From Shewanella sp. OMA3-2 (lineage in GTDB: Bacteria > Pseudomonadota > Gammaproteobacteria > Enterobacterales > Shewanellaceae), in assembly GCF_021513195.1 (NCBI RefSeq), contig NZ_CP090974.1, positions 3,174,001 through 3,238,000 on the forward strand: DNA of 64,000 bases. The letters run 5' to 3'. Positions 48,131 to 58,338 of the stretch are shown here, piece after piece. The notes beneath the pieces were generated by a model that was given only the letters and a program-made list of their open reading frames with translations, was not told the origin of the DNA and did not search any database. A program made the translations under genes and the position numbers. Every line of letters begins with the position of its first letter. The stretch's first letter is position 1.

Positions 48131-49060
48131 TTAAAACTTATGCTCTAAACCTAGACCCAAATATGAATCATCAACATCGCCAGAGTCATACATTGCATTA
48201 GTCGTGTAATAAGCAAACAACTTAGTTGGCTTAGCCAATGTGTAATCTGCACCCACTGACATTGAATCGCCTTTATTATCCATGTCTTGGTATTGCGCTT
48301 TTAATGTCACTGCATCTATGTCATATGCTGCGCTCAATAAGTAACCATTGTCTGTTACGTCAGAGTTAAGCTTTTCTTGCTGCTGATACATACCACCTAG
48401 TACGAAACCAGCAATTTTACCTTGCACAGTTGCACGTGCAGTATCATAACCTTTAACTTCAGAGTCATAAGCAATTGCAGCATAAAATGGCGTTGTCTTT
48501 AAGCCTGAGTCACCATAAGTCGCGGCCATACTCACGCCTGTGTTTTCGCTTTGCTCTGAATCACCGTCAGCAACATATGTTAAACCGAACTGAAAATCAC
48601 TAAACATAGGTGTCATATACGTTGCGGTCTGTGCCATACGGTTTTCACCTTTGAACACATTTTTTACATCGCCAACTAAGTCATTAAATTGATCAACTTT
48701 ACCTTGCGATATCTTTAAAACCGTATCGTTACGACCCACAGACACAAGACCGAAATTGCCCTGCAAACCCACAAACTGGTTACGCGCTTTAAAGTTCTCT
48801 TTTACATCATCACCCGTGTCAACTTCATATTCGATAGTATAAAAAGCTTCAAGATCATTACCTAATTCAAAATTACCTTTCACGCCAAAACGTGAAGCAT
48901 TACTTTGAATCGTTGTTTCAGTTTCACCGGCTACATCGTTAGATTGCGCTGATACATTTAACTTACCATAAACTTGTAATGGGTCAGCGGCGTAGGCTGT
49001 TGATATTGTTGCAGCTGTTACAGCGCAAGCCAGTAGAGTTTTAGCAAATAAGTTCATCAT
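48131..49060 (-). CDS. Gram-negative porin, probably phosphate-regulated
   Basis: A 309-residue outer-membrane beta-barrel porin. The signal peptide is NLFAKTLLACAVTAATISTAYA, and the mature part starts ADPLQVYGKLNVSAQS. The alternating strands (FGVKGNFELGNDLEAFYTIEYE, NQFVGLQGNFGLVSVGRNDT) and the C-terminal Phe (GLEHKF) are typical of 16-strand porins. It is the gene before phoB on the same strand, and a Pho box lies about 180 bp upstream, so it may be a PhoE-like porin induced by phosphate limitation. The start is ATGATGAAC; AAAGGA fits the second ATG (49057) slightly better. That sequence is complementary to the predicted small RNAs. Confidence 0.9.
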   Translation of the reverse strand: MMNLFAKTLLACAVTAATISTAYAADPLQVYGKLNVSAQSNDVAGETETTIQSNASRFGVKGNFELGNDLEAFYTIEYEVDTGDDVKENFKARNQFVGLQGNFGLVSVGRNDTVLKISQGKVDQFNDLVGDVKNVFKGENRMAQTATYMTPMFSDFQFGLTYVADGDSEQSENTGVSMAATYGDSGLKTTPFYAAIAYDSEVKGYDTARATVQGKIAGFVLGGMYQQQEKLNSDVTDNGYLLSAAYDIDAVTLKAQYQDMDNKGDSMSVGADYTLAKPTKLFAYYTTNAMYDSGDVDDSYLGLGLEHKF

Positions 49061-49242
49061 TTCATCCTTTCAACGTTTCTAATCATCATGTGTTTACTGC
49101 TTGGGAACGAGCCGAAGTTTGCCTTGCTAATGTTTCAGAAATATTTCAGTGATTCAGTAAAAACAAAAACACAAGATTAAGTCACAAGCCAATCAAGAGT
49201 TAGCCATTGAATTAAAGCAATAAAGTGAAATTAGATTACTTT

Positions 49243-49260
49243 ATGACAGTTTTGTGAAAC
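49243..49260 (-). promoter_or_regulatory. Probable Pho box between the porin gene and rdgC
   Basis: On the minus strand GTTTCACAAAACTGTCAT matches the PhoB consensus CTGTCATAWAWCTGTCAT at about 15 of 18 positions, with a perfect second half site. It is oriented toward the porin gene, at about 183 bp from its start codon. Confidence 0.6.
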
Positions 49261-49364
49261 CTGTCATGGCAATCAATTGGTCGATTAAAAAGGCCTGTTT
49301 ACCCAATCAATCAGATGCCGTAAACTGCTTGACCAACTATTTATTCAATAATGAGTGTCTCTTT

Positions 49365-50276
49365 ATGTGGTTTAAAAATCTCACCTTGTACCGTTTCAAT
49401 AAACCGTTTTCCACCGACACAGAAACGTTAGAACAAGCCTTAGCTGATTTCACCTTTTCTCCTTGTGGTAGCCAAGACATCAGTAAATTTGGTTTTTCAA
49501 ATGCACTAGGCAAAAAAGGCCAAGCTTTAGTTCATAGTGCCGAAAATCGTCATCTTATTTGCGTCACTAAAGAAGATAAAATATTACCTGGACAGGTTAT
49601 TAAAGAAGCACTTGATGAAAAAGTGGCGTTAATTGAAGACGCAGAAAACCGCACGGTGACGAAGAAAGAAAAAGACGCCATGAAAGATGACATCACCACC
49701 ACATTACTGCCAAGAGCCTTCACTCGTCGCAGTCAAACTCGGGCGCTAATTTTGCCAGAGTTAGAAATGATGCTAGTTGACAGTTCAAGTGCCACTAAAG
49801 CAGAAGAAATGTTAGCCTTATTGCGTAAAGCTTTAGGCAGTTTACCGGTTATTCCACTGAGTTATACTAAGCCTATTGAGCAAACCTTAACTGAATGGCT
49901 GCAAGCGGGTGAAGCACCACAACCTTTTGTAATGCAAGATGAAGCAGAATTAAAGTCTGAGTCGGATGAAGGTGGCATTGTGCGCTTTAAGCAGCAGGTA
50001 CTTCAAGAAGATGAAGTACTGGCACATTTAGCTACTGGTAAACAGGTACATAAACTCGCACTGCATTTTGCTCAGTCTGTCGCATTTGTGATGCAGTCTG
50101 ATGCGAGCGTAAAACGGATTAAATTCTCTGAAGAATTTAGAGCGGGTAATGACGAAGTTGGCAATGAAGATCCTATGGCGCGTTTAGATGCTGATTTTGC
50201 CTTAATGGGCAGTGAGCTTATCGCCTTTGTGCAAGCCTTGCATGGTGCATTTGGCCCAATGGAACAAAGTATTTAA
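49365..50276 (+). CDS. rdgC: Recombination-associated protein RdgC
   Basis: A 303-residue protein, exactly the length of E. coli RdgC. It starts [15 protein letters not shown] and has FVFSPCG-like and [19 protein letters not shown] segments of the family (here [15 protein letters not shown] near residue 35 and [21 protein letters not shown] near 65), and the C-terminal [18 protein letters not shown]. RdgC forms rings on duplex DNA and inhibits RecA. The open frame extends 37 codons upstream to 49254 but overlaps the Pho box region and is not conserved in type, so I chose 49365. No close partner gene. Confidence 0.94.
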   Translation: MWFKNLTLYRFNKPFSTDTETLEQALADFTFSPCGSQDISKFGFSNALGKKGQALVHSAENRHLICVTKEDKILPGQVIKEALDEKVALIEDAENRTVTKKEKDAMKDDITTTLLPRAFTRRSQTRALILPELEMMLVDSSSATKAEEMLALLRKALGSLPVIPLSYTKPIEQTLTEWLQAGEAPQPFVMQDEAELKSESDEGGIVRFKQQVLQEDEVLAHLATGKQVHKLALHFAQSVAFVMQSDASVKRIKFSEEFRAGNDEVGNEDPMARLDADFALMGSELIAFVQALHGAFGPMEQSI

Positions 50277-50357
50277 GCTGAAAAATCTATTTAACCTCTA
50301 GTTCATTAGTCGAACTGAGGTGATTAAATATCTTTTTAATAAAGAGAAGGATTGAAA

Positions 50358-50915
50358 ATGAAGCTATATGGAAGTTATACCTCACCGTTTGTGCGCCATT
50401 GTAGAATAGCATTGATGGAGTCTGGTCAAGATTTCGAGTTTATCGAAACCGATCATGCCAGTAGTGCCCTGCAATCTCCAACCAAACGAGTGCCATTTCT
50501 GCAGCATGGTGAGACTTTTTTAACCGACTCAAGTGCAATCTTGTTTTATATTCGCCAGCAGGCTGGACAGCCGTATTTAAGCACACCAGCTGAGCTGGAT
50601 ATGTTTTGTATGGTAAATACTGCTTTAGACAGCACTATTAATCTATTTTTTTTAGAAAAAGATGGCGTTGATCTTAACGCAGTAACTTACACCCAACGTC
50701 AAGCGGCTAGAATCAACTCAAGTATTGCGCAATTTGAGCAACTCACTTTGCGTGATAGCGCTCCCTACAGTGACTCTGAGCTACGTTTAGCGTGCTACTT
50801 AGATTGGGGGCTATTCCGTAACCGTATCAATATAGACCAGTGCGCTAATTTGAAAAGTTTTCTCAGTGGTATAGCAAAATATGCGCCTTTTGCTAGCACC
50901 AAACCACCGCAGTAA
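50358..50915 (+). CDS. Glutathione S-transferase family protein
   Basis: A 185-residue protein. The N-terminal thioredoxin-like domain (MKLYGSYTSPFVRHCRIALMESG, then RVPFLQHGETFLTDSSAILFYI with the cis-Pro and the Ser-Ser glutathione-binding turn) is followed by a short helical domain. AAGGA lies before the ATG at 50358; a TTG 6 nt earlier is less likely. Length is a little below the usual 200 residues, mostly in the C-terminal domain. Substrate unknown. Confidence 0.82.
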   Translation: MKLYGSYTSPFVRHCRIALMESGQDFEFIETDHASSALQSPTKRVPFLQHGETFLTDSSAILFYIRQQAGQPYLSTPAELDMFCMVNTALDSTINLFFLEKDGVDLNAVTYTQRQAARINSSIAQFEQLTLRDSAPYSDSELRLACYLDWGLFRNRINIDQCANLKSFLSGIAKYAPFASTKPPQ

Positions 50916-50922
50916 AGATTAA

Positions 50923-50953
50923 TAAAATGCCCATCAAGTTGATGGGCATTTTA
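50923..50953. terminator. Bidirectional terminator
   Basis: AAAATGCCCATCAA, loop GT, TTGATGGGCATTTT-type perfect stem between the convergent GST and M61 peptidase genes. Confidence 0.88.
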
Positions 50954-50982
50954 TGTCTTATTAAGCGACGTCTCTGCTTAAG

Positions 50983-52809
50983 CTACTTCTCAGCCTTTAT
51001 ATATTGACCTTTTGTATCAAAAGGCCAATCGATACCTAACCATGCTTTTAAGAATGCTTTATGCTCAGCAGTCACCTTTTTAACAGGGGATATCGTTAGC
51101 TCACCTTTTGGTTGCTCAGCTAAAGTAAGGCTTCGCTTAACTAGCTGATCATTATTAAATACGGTCAACTCAATAGTGTCACCAGGGTTAAAGTCCGCTA
51201 ACCGTTTATCCCAACTTGCGGCACTCACTTTAAGCCCGTTTACCGCAACAATTTCATCCCCCGCATTAATGCCCGCTTGCCATGCTGGGCCTTCACGAGT
51301 GACAAATAAAATCGTTAAATCATCAAACAGTCCTGTTAATGTTAAACCTGCTGCGACTTGTGTTTTGGCGTCTTTGCCGTACCCCAGTTTTAAACCCGCT
51401 TGTAATAACATGGCGTCAAAGTCTAAGGTGACTGGTGAAGTCACATTTTTAGTCCACCACGCTTGATAATCTGTTCCTGATAAACCTTTTAAAATATTTT
51501 TAATGTCGCTGACGTTATAGCCCATCGGCACTTTAAAATCTTGATAAAGCTTTCTGTGCACATCACGGAAGGAATGCTTCAACTTAGTTTGTGCAAGTAA
51601 ATCAAAATCTAATGATAGTGATGTCATATAGCCTTCAGCATAAATGTTCACACTGTGATTAACGGCATAATCTCCCCAGGTACTACTCCACTGCCCTAAA
51701 CTGGCTTCAGCAATGGATTGAATTTCACGGCCTGGATTATGTTGATTACTGCTAATACGTTTGCTCAGATCATCAAAAAACTCTTCGGCTGTAATAATAC
51801 CAGCCCGTAATAACAGTTGGTGCTGAAAATAACTGGTTGAACCTTCTGCAATCCACAACAATTCAGTCATATTTTCTGACTGGTAATCATAAGGCACTAA
51901 ACCTTGTGGACGATATGCTTTAACGTTCCAACTATGGATAAACTCATGTGAAGCGGTGCTGATAAAACGTAGGTAATCACTGCGTTCTCGAAAACTAAAA
52001 CGCGGTAGTTGGATAACGGTTGAGTTTAAATGCTCTGTTGCACCACTTACACCACTGGTGGCATGTACCATATAAACATAGCGTTCAAATGGATAGTCAT
52101 CCCAAATAACACTCGCTTGATGACTGATTTTTTCTAAATCGGTAATAATTTGTTTCGTGTCATAATTACCCTCGCCCCAGAATACAACCTCATATTCCCG
52201 ACCATCCGCATTAAAACTAAAATGCTGATTAATACCGGTTTCTATTGGTGAATCAACTAACACATCATAATTGTCAGCCACAAAGGAATGCGCTTTTTGA
52301 CCACTGTGCATACCTGAGTAACTGTTCCACTCTTTAGGCACAGACAGATTAACTTTCACAGCTTCATCACGAAATGCTGGGCTATACATAAAGATACCAC
52401 TGGCATCTAAATAAGCATGACTGCGATCAATATGGCGTAAACGATCGCCAAGCTCATTAGCATAAATTTGATATTCAACGGTAACACTTGAAGGTTTATC
52501 TAGCTTAACCTGCCATTCACCACTGGCGGTGCGATGCCAATCTAATATTTTTCCTAGGCTATCTGTTGCTTTAAATAATCTCACCCCATCGGCAACAGGC
52601 AAAACTTGATATCGACCAGTGCGCCACACGGGCATATTAACAGTCAAATAACTTGCATCTGTCTGTGGAAAAGTCACCGCCACTTTGGCTAAATGATGCT
52701 GTGGCTGCGTTAAATCTATTTGATATTCTACATCGGCTAACGCAGGCGTCGCCCAACTGGCGACAAAAATAGCACTAGTTAACATTATTGCTAAAGAGGT
52801 AGGTTTCAC
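50983..52809 (-). CDS. M61-family metallopeptidase with PDZ domain
   Basis: A 608-residue exported peptidase. A signal peptide (SLAIMLTSAIFVASWATPALA) precedes the N-terminal beta domain. The zinc motif is STASHEFIHSWNVKAYRP (HExxH, near residue 288) and the third ligand is probably in LLWIAEGSTSYFQHQLL. A PDZ domain follows at about 480-570 (FVTREGPAWQAGINAGDEIVAVNGLKV). Characterised M61 enzymes are glycyl aminopeptidases. It is probably periplasmic. The start is GTG with AAGGA 7 nt upstream. Single gene, divergent from the TPR gene. Confidence 0.9.
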   Translation of the reverse strand: MKPTSLAIMLTSAIFVASWATPALADVEYQIDLTQPQHHLAKVAVTFPQTDASYLTVNMPVWRTGRYQVLPVADGVRLFKATDSLGKILDWHRTASGEWQVKLDKPSSVTVEYQIYANELGDRLRHIDRSHAYLDASGIFMYSPAFRDEAVKVNLSVPKEWNSYSGMHSGQKAHSFVADNYDVLVDSPIETGINQHFSFNADGREYEVVFWGEGNYDTKQIITDLEKISHQASVIWDDYPFERYVYMVHATSGVSGATEHLNSTVIQLPRFSFRERSDYLRFISTASHEFIHSWNVKAYRPQGLVPYDYQSENMTELLWIAEGSTSYFQHQLLLRAGIITAEEFFDDLSKRISSNQHNPGREIQSIAEASLGQWSSTWGDYAVNHSVNIYAEGYMTSLSLDFDLLAQTKLKHSFRDVHRKLYQDFKVPMGYNVSDIKNILKGLSGTDYQAWWTKNVTSPVTLDFDAMLLQAGLKLGYGKDAKTQVAAGLTLTGLFDDLTILFVTREGPAWQAGINAGDEIVAVNGLKVSAASWDKRLADFNPGDTIELTVFNNDQLVKRSLTLAEQPKGELTISPVKKVTAEHKAFLKAWLGIDWPFDTKGQYIKAEK

Positions 52810-52987
52810 TGTGGCATCCTTCTGGTATGATTCTATTATTGTTTTTATCTTGATTTAGTTTTGCTTTATCTGAAAAATTATAACAACCTATTGCCAGAGT
52901 CTCAGCAATAAACAACATATGTTTACATATTATTACTCATCATGTTTTTCCGGCGGTTGTCGGCTTATCAAGGAAGGTCTAGCTTTT

Positions 52988-55138
52988 ATGCGACATATTA
53001 TCGCTTGGTGTTTACTGGTTGTTATTATTTTTTCTGTATCGGCAAATGCTGAAGATCTTGAATTACAGGAAATTACTTTCCGCGAAACCCCACAAGAACT
53101 GTACCTTGAACTTAAATCTAGTACTAAATTTCCATTAGTATTTAGCAATAAAAGTCAATTTGATCTAATTGCTAAAAACCTTGACCTGTCACCCGATGAC
53201 TTGATCCAAAAATTAATATTGCTGACAAGGCTTAACCTTGAATCGAATGTGAATTCAGACACTAAAAATGATGATGCGCTAACGCTCATTAATCAATTAA
53301 AAATAGTGGCCAGCACACAGTTAGATAGAGCGGTCATCATTATGCTAGACGGACGCTTAAACGCTCGAAAAACCCAAGATTATAACTATGCTATAACCCA
53401 GTATAACGATGCATTAAATAAAATCAGCTCTGACTTATCGCTGCAAGCCACCTTATGTCGATTTTCAATTCATGAGCACTTAAGTGGCTTATATCAAATG
53501 GTTTTACAACCATCAGCCAACCTTACTCACTTAAATCGTTATCGTGAAATAGCTTATCAATTGCGTAATGACTATTTCATCGCATTAGCAGAGTTGGAGT
53601 TGGGTCGTTATTACAATAGAAGAAATGAACCTGCAAAGTCATTGCAATATTATACTGAAGCATTTCGGGTTGGTAACCGTATTAACTACCCAGGAATTAA
53701 AGCACATGCCCAACTTAATTTAGCTCGCACCTATCGCGATTTGGAACAGTGGGATGAAGCACTTAAACACGCCCATGATGCCACAACAAGCTTTCAAACC
53801 TTTGATCAAGGTTCATATACAGCTGAAGCCTTGACCGTTATTGCAATGATTTATGCCGCTCAGAAAGAGTGGAATAAAGCCATTGACTATTATCTCAATG
53901 CGCTACAAGTGAATGAACGTCTTGATAATGAAATAGGTCAAGGTTTAAACAATCATAATATTGCAGAGGCCTACTTAAACCTTAACAATGGCCCCGCTGC
54001 ATTGAGTGCGATAATGAGAGCCAACAGTATTTTTACTGCTAAAAATATCACTCATTACTTAGTTTATAACGAAGCCTTGTACACTGAGATCCTTATTAAA
54101 CAAGCAATGTGGCCAGAAGCCATTGAACATGCTAAAAAGTCACTCGCTCTGGCAACAGAAAAAAACTTAACAGACCAAAAGTTAGAAGCATTAAAATATC
54201 TCTCAATAGCTTACCGAAAAGTGGGCGATTTAAATGCTGCCATTGAGGTTGTTGATGAGATTATTGAATTATCCAATATCATCAACACGGTAGAACAAGA
54301 TAATTCTGATAATTCAGGGCTCACTGAACAAAAATTAAAGTTCGATTTAAGCTTACTGCAAACAAAAGTAAACGAGCAAAAGACAGCGCTTAACGACAAT
54401 CAGTTGATAACTATTTTATTACTATGCTGTGCGATTCTGATTGTTATTGTATTGCTAGTAACCATCAGTCGTTCTCAGAAAATCATTCGAGCACAACGAG
54501 AGTACAAACAACAGTACCTATTAGAACCTATAAGCCAACTGAATGGATTTAGAGCCTGCATACAGCGTTTACAAAATGACACATCATCTGAGATATCAAC
54601 TTTTGCATTACTTAAAATAGAAGCGCTGACTCATAGCGACACCCAAATGGGTTTAACTGAATCAGCTAAAATTATTCAGGCATTTATTAATGAATTAAGC
54701 CAATTGTTAACTGCGGATATCTACGTTATTAAACCGGGACAATTTGCTTGTTGTTTTAATCATACGATTAACCCGCAAGATCTATTATCGACAATAGAAG
54801 ATTATGTCGCTAAAACAAGATTATTTAATCCCGTAATACCCAGCTTTAATAGAGAAAAAAGATTATCACGTATTTATATCGGTCATATTCATATGCCACT
54901 GCTGGCCAATCCTGATGTATCTGTATCTGCAGAACTGCATTTCGAGACCGCGCAATATGCTATTGCAGCCGCCATGACTCAAGCTCAAAATACCTATGTT
55001 TCAATCAAAACCCTTAACTTTGCGCCAGCCACTATTTTTAGCAAGCCACTCTATCTTAACCTCACCCAAGCATTGAAAAGGGGCATAATTAAGGCCGACA
55101 GTAATCAAATTATTACTGAAGAGTCTTGGCCAAGTTAA
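52988..55138 (+). CDS. TPR-repeat membrane protein with degenerate GGDEF domain
   Basis: A 716-residue protein: signal peptide (IIAWCLLVVIIFSVSANA), periplasmic TPR repeats (roughly residues 150-430, for example AKSLQYYTEAFRVGNRINYPG and WNKAIDYYLNALQVNERLDN), one membrane helix (about 475-495, ITILLLCCAILIVIVLLV), and a cytoplasmic C-terminal domain. That last domain has the layout of GGDEF proteins but the motif position reads IKPGQFACCF, so it should not make c-di-GMP. It lies just before a diguanylate cyclase gene on the same strand (about 230 bp). The start ATG at 52988 gives the signal peptide; the frame is open 23 codons more. Confidence 0.78.
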   Translation: MRHIIAWCLLVVIIFSVSANAEDLELQEITFRETPQELYLELKSSTKFPLVFSNKSQFDLIAKNLDLSPDDLIQKLILLTRLNLESNVNSDTKNDDALTLINQLKIVASTQLDRAVIIMLDGRLNARKTQDYNYAITQYNDALNKISSDLSLQATLCRFSIHEHLSGLYQMVLQPSANLTHLNRYREIAYQLRNDYFIALAELELGRYYNRRNEPAKSLQYYTEAFRVGNRINYPGIKAHAQLNLARTYRDLEQWDEALKHAHDATTSFQTFDQGSYTAEALTVIAMIYAAQKEWNKAIDYYLNALQVNERLDNEIGQGLNNHNIAEAYLNLNNGPAALSAIMRANSIFTAKNITHYLVYNEALYTEILIKQAMWPEAIEHAKKSLALATEKNLTDQKLEALKYLSIAYRKVGDLNAAIEVVDEIIELSNIINTVEQDNSDNSGLTEQKLKFDLSLLQTKVNEQKTALNDNQLITILLLCCAILIVIVLLVTISRSQKIIRAQREYKQQYLLEPISQLNGFRACIQRLQNDTSSEISTFALLKIEALTHSDTQMGLTESAKIIQAFINELSQLLTADIYVIKPGQFACCFNHTINPQDLLSTIEDYVAKTRLFNPVIPSFNREKRLSRIYIGHIHMPLLANPDVSVSAELHFETAQYAIAAAMTQAQNTYVSIKTLNFAPATIFSKPLYLNLTQALKRGIIKADSNQIITEESWPS

Positions 55139-55367
55139 ATCTTGTACAATTATTCAGCTAACATCTAAAATCAACACTTTTTATGCAGATTTTAGATACC
55201 CGTCTACAACGCTTTGTTATAACATTGCTACACTGTAGATATAGTCATGTGTCGTTATAGTTAGCTATTATCCATTTAATCTAAACTTTAGTGACCTGTG
55301 TTAATTGGCAATATATAATCATTCTCTTTTTTATTGGTTGAATTTAGCGGAAGCAACAAGGCATTTT

Positions 55368-56924
55368 ATGAACGATTCTGAAATAGCGGTATCACAAATA
55401 GCGCTAATGAAACAAAAGCTTCATGCTGCCCGCACTGCTTTAGAGGATATCAATAAAGATCGTAATGATAAGCTTAAAACCTTGATTCAGTTTATTGGCC
55501 ATTTAAGCTTGGCCTGTAAAGGACAAAACCTGGAACTGGATAATAAATTAGCCAAATTACGTCATCAACTGCATGATTATGAGCAAATTGACGAAGCACT
55601 GCCTGAATTAGTGGATATTGAAAGAATTTTGAAAGGTCAGTATCACCACACTATGACTCAGCTTGAAGAAAGCAGACTAGGCCTTGCTAGAGTAATAAGA
55701 CAGATTCAACGGGTCAATTCAGCACCCGATAAAGTCAAAAAAGAAATCAACTATTTCAAGCAAGATCTCAACAAACCTTTTCACACTGTATGGGAATACA
55801 TACCTAAAGTTGAAAAGCTTATTGGTTTTTACGAAGAGATTTTACAACAACAATTTACCGATGTAGACAATTACGACATATTACCCCAGCATATTCAACT
55901 TGCGCGAGAGCTAGCAATAAAAATATCTGAAATAGAGTTTCGTAAAGATCAACGCGATCAAATTTTGGTCATGAAAGAAGTATTACTAGGTGATATTACC
56001 TTAAATACCTTACTTGAATCGTATCAAACTATTTTAAGCTTATTATTAGATAATATTGCCAGAGAGAAATCAGCCTCCCAGGATTTTCTATACGCGCTAA
56101 ATGATGCTTTAACCGTTGTCCGTGATGTCGTTAATAATTCGTATAATAACAACGAGCGAAGCCATCAACTGAAACAACAGTTAAATAAAGAAATTAACTT
56201 AAGAGTGGATAATGCCGGTGGCATTATCACCAAAGTTGACGACCTAAATGATTTAAAAACGCAGCTAACAGTGCAGTTATCCTCTCTTCGTGATGTGTTA
56301 TCCCGTAAAGAAGCACTGGAACAACGTGAACAAACGATATTACGTAAGTCTATTGACGCTATGCGTAAAGAGCTTAACAGTATTACTCAAGAAGCAAACT
56401 GTTATAAAGAGAAACTGTTTGAACACCAAAAGCTTAATCTACTAGACCCTCTGACTCAATTGGCAAATAGAACCGCTCTTGAGGACAGAATGGATCAAGA
56501 GTACCGTAATCATATTCGATTTAAGACGCCTTTATGGATTGCAATAACCGATATTGACCATTTTAAATCAGTTAATGATAATTTCGGCCACAGTACAGGT
56601 GATAAAACACTGCAAGTTATTGCCATGGCACTTAAAAACTCATTACGCGACAGTGAATTTGTGGCAAGGTATGGTGGAGAAGAGTTTGTGCTGTTACTGC
56701 CTGACGTCACCGAAGAGCATATTGCAGCACTACTTAACCGTGTAAGAGAAAAAGTAAAAAACATTCCGTTTAAGTTTAAAAATCAGAGAATTACAGTTAC
56801 ATTATCTATTGGCGCTGCGCAAGTGATGGACAATGAGACCATCGAAGAAGCTTTTGAAAGAGCAGATACTGCACTCTATAAAGCAAAAAATAATGGCAGA
56901 GACAGAGTCGTAATAGACATATAA
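55368..56924 (+). CDS. Diguanylate cyclase (GGDEF) with long coiled-coil N-terminus
   Basis: A 518-residue soluble protein. Residues 1-350 are helical and rich in heptads, ending in a coiled coil (DLKTQLTVQLSSLRDVLSRKEALEQREQ). The C-terminal GGDEF domain begins DPLTQLANRTALEDRM, has the metal-binding Asp in ITDIDHFKSVNDNFGH, and the active-site RYGGEEF (near residue 445), so it should make c-di-GMP. The inhibitory-site position reads RDSE instead of RxxD, so feedback inhibition may be weak. A TTG at 55305 is in frame, but AAGG lies 6 nt before the ATG at 55368. It precedes ppnN by 50 bp. Confidence 0.9.
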   Translation: MNDSEIAVSQIALMKQKLHAARTALEDINKDRNDKLKTLIQFIGHLSLACKGQNLELDNKLAKLRHQLHDYEQIDEALPELVDIERILKGQYHHTMTQLEESRLGLARVIRQIQRVNSAPDKVKKEINYFKQDLNKPFHTVWEYIPKVEKLIGFYEEILQQQFTDVDNYDILPQHIQLARELAIKISEIEFRKDQRDQILVMKEVLLGDITLNTLLESYQTILSLLLDNIAREKSASQDFLYALNDALTVVRDVVNNSYNNNERSHQLKQQLNKEINLRVDNAGGIITKVDDLNDLKTQLTVQLSSLRDVLSRKEALEQREQTILRKSIDAMRKELNSITQEANCYKEKLFEHQKLNLLDPLTQLANRTALEDRMDQEYRNHIRFKTPLWIAITDIDHFKSVNDNFGHSTGDKTLQVIAMALKNSLRDSEFVARYGGEEFVLLLPDVTEEHIAALLNRVREKVKNIPFKFKNQRITVTLSIGAAQVMDNETIEEAFERADTALYKAKNNGRDRVVIDI

Positions 56925-56974
56925 GCAGCACCGCCGCTTAAGTGTCTACACACTTAGGTCTACAGGAGTTGCTT

Positions 56975-58329
56975 ATGATTATACGGATTAGCCCTCGAGG
57001 CAGTTTAGATCAACTTTCACAACTGGAAGTCGATCGTTTAAAGCAAGGCGCCAAAAGCGACCTTTATCAATTGTACCGCAGTTGTTCGCTGGCGGTGTTA
57101 TCCTCAGGCCTTGTCAGTGACGATGCCGAAGCACTCTTCGATAGATTTGATACCTTTAATATCAATGTACTTCAACGTGAACGTGGGATTAAGCTTGAAC
57201 TGATTAACCCTCCCGAACAAGCCTTTGTCGACGGTGAAATCATTACCGGTATTCAAGAGCATTTATTTGCTGTTTTACGTGACATCATTTATATCACCAA
57301 TAAATACGATAATCTTAAACACATCAACTTAACAAATGCGAGCCACATTACTAATGTGGTTTTCGATATATTACGAAATGCCCGCGCTATCTCACCGATG
57401 AAAGACCCTAATGTCATTGTATGCTGGGGTGGACACAGTATTAATGCCATCGAATACCAATATACTCGAGACGTAGGATACCAGCTAGGCCTTAGGCAAC
57501 TTGATATTTGCACTGGCTGTGGGCGGGTGCAATGGAAGGCCCAATGAAAGGCGCGGCTATTGGCCACGCAAAACAAAGGGTTAAAAATGCTCGATATATT
57601 GGTTTAACAGAACCCAGTATTATTGCCGCTGAGCCTCCAAATCAAATCGTCAATGAACTGGTCATTTTACCCGACATCGAAAAACGGCTAGAAGCCTTTG
57701 TTCGTATAGGTCACGGAATTATTATCTTCCCTGGCGGTGCGGGTACTGCTGAAGAGCTATTGTACTTTTTGGGTATTTTATTAAATATAGAAAACGCAGA
57801 CACCCCTTTTCCATTAGTGCTTACAGGTCCTAAGGAAAGTGCAGAATACTTTGAAGAAATTGATAAGTTTATTGGTGCTACCCTTGGCGAGGAAGCACAA
57901 AATAAGTATCAAATTATTATTGATAATCCCGTCAAAGTGGCTCAAATAATGAAGCAAGGTATGGCGGAAGTAAAAACCTACCGCAAAACAAAAGGCGATG
58001 CTTATCAATATCAATGGTCGTTAAAAATTGAACCTGAATTTCAATTACCCTTTGATCCCAGCCATGAAGTTATGGCAAATTTAAATCTCTACTTTCAAAA
58101 TAATAAAGCTGAGCTTGCGGCTAATTTACGTAAAGCCTTTTCTGGCATAGTGGCAGGCAATGTCAAAGGTGAAACCATCAAACGCATTAAAGAACATGGT
58201 AAATTTCACATTAAAGGCGACCCCAAGCTAATGAAAATGATGGATAAGCTACTTGATGCATTTGTAAAACAGCAGCGAATGAAACTTCCTGGCAGCGCTT
58301 ACGAGCCTTGCTATAAAATCATAAAATAA
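56975..58329 (+). pseudogene. ppnN: Nucleotide 5'-monophosphate nucleosidase (PpnN/YgdH), broken by a 1-base deletion
   Basis: In two pieces, this encodes a full-length PpnN (451 residues if repaired; E. coli 454). The first part starts [17 protein letters not shown], with AGGAG upstream, and runs to ICTGCG at about 57522. The reading frame then shifts and resumes with [54 protein letters not shown] and a normal C-terminus. The conserved motif GCGPGAM requires GGGCCGGGT but the sequence has GGGCGGGT (57521-57528), so one C is missing. PpnN cleaves nucleoside monophosphates to base and ribose 5-phosphate and is known to respond to (p)ppGpp. Apart from the missing base nothing looks decayed. 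Confidence 0.88.
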
Positions 58330-58338
58330 AATAACAAT

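Noticed and set aside
57508..58329. The second ppnN piece as a separate LOG-family gene
   Set aside because: The first residues of that frame are out-of-phase translation of the conserved GCGPGAM region; joining it to the upstream piece restores a full-length PpnN, so it is one interrupted gene.
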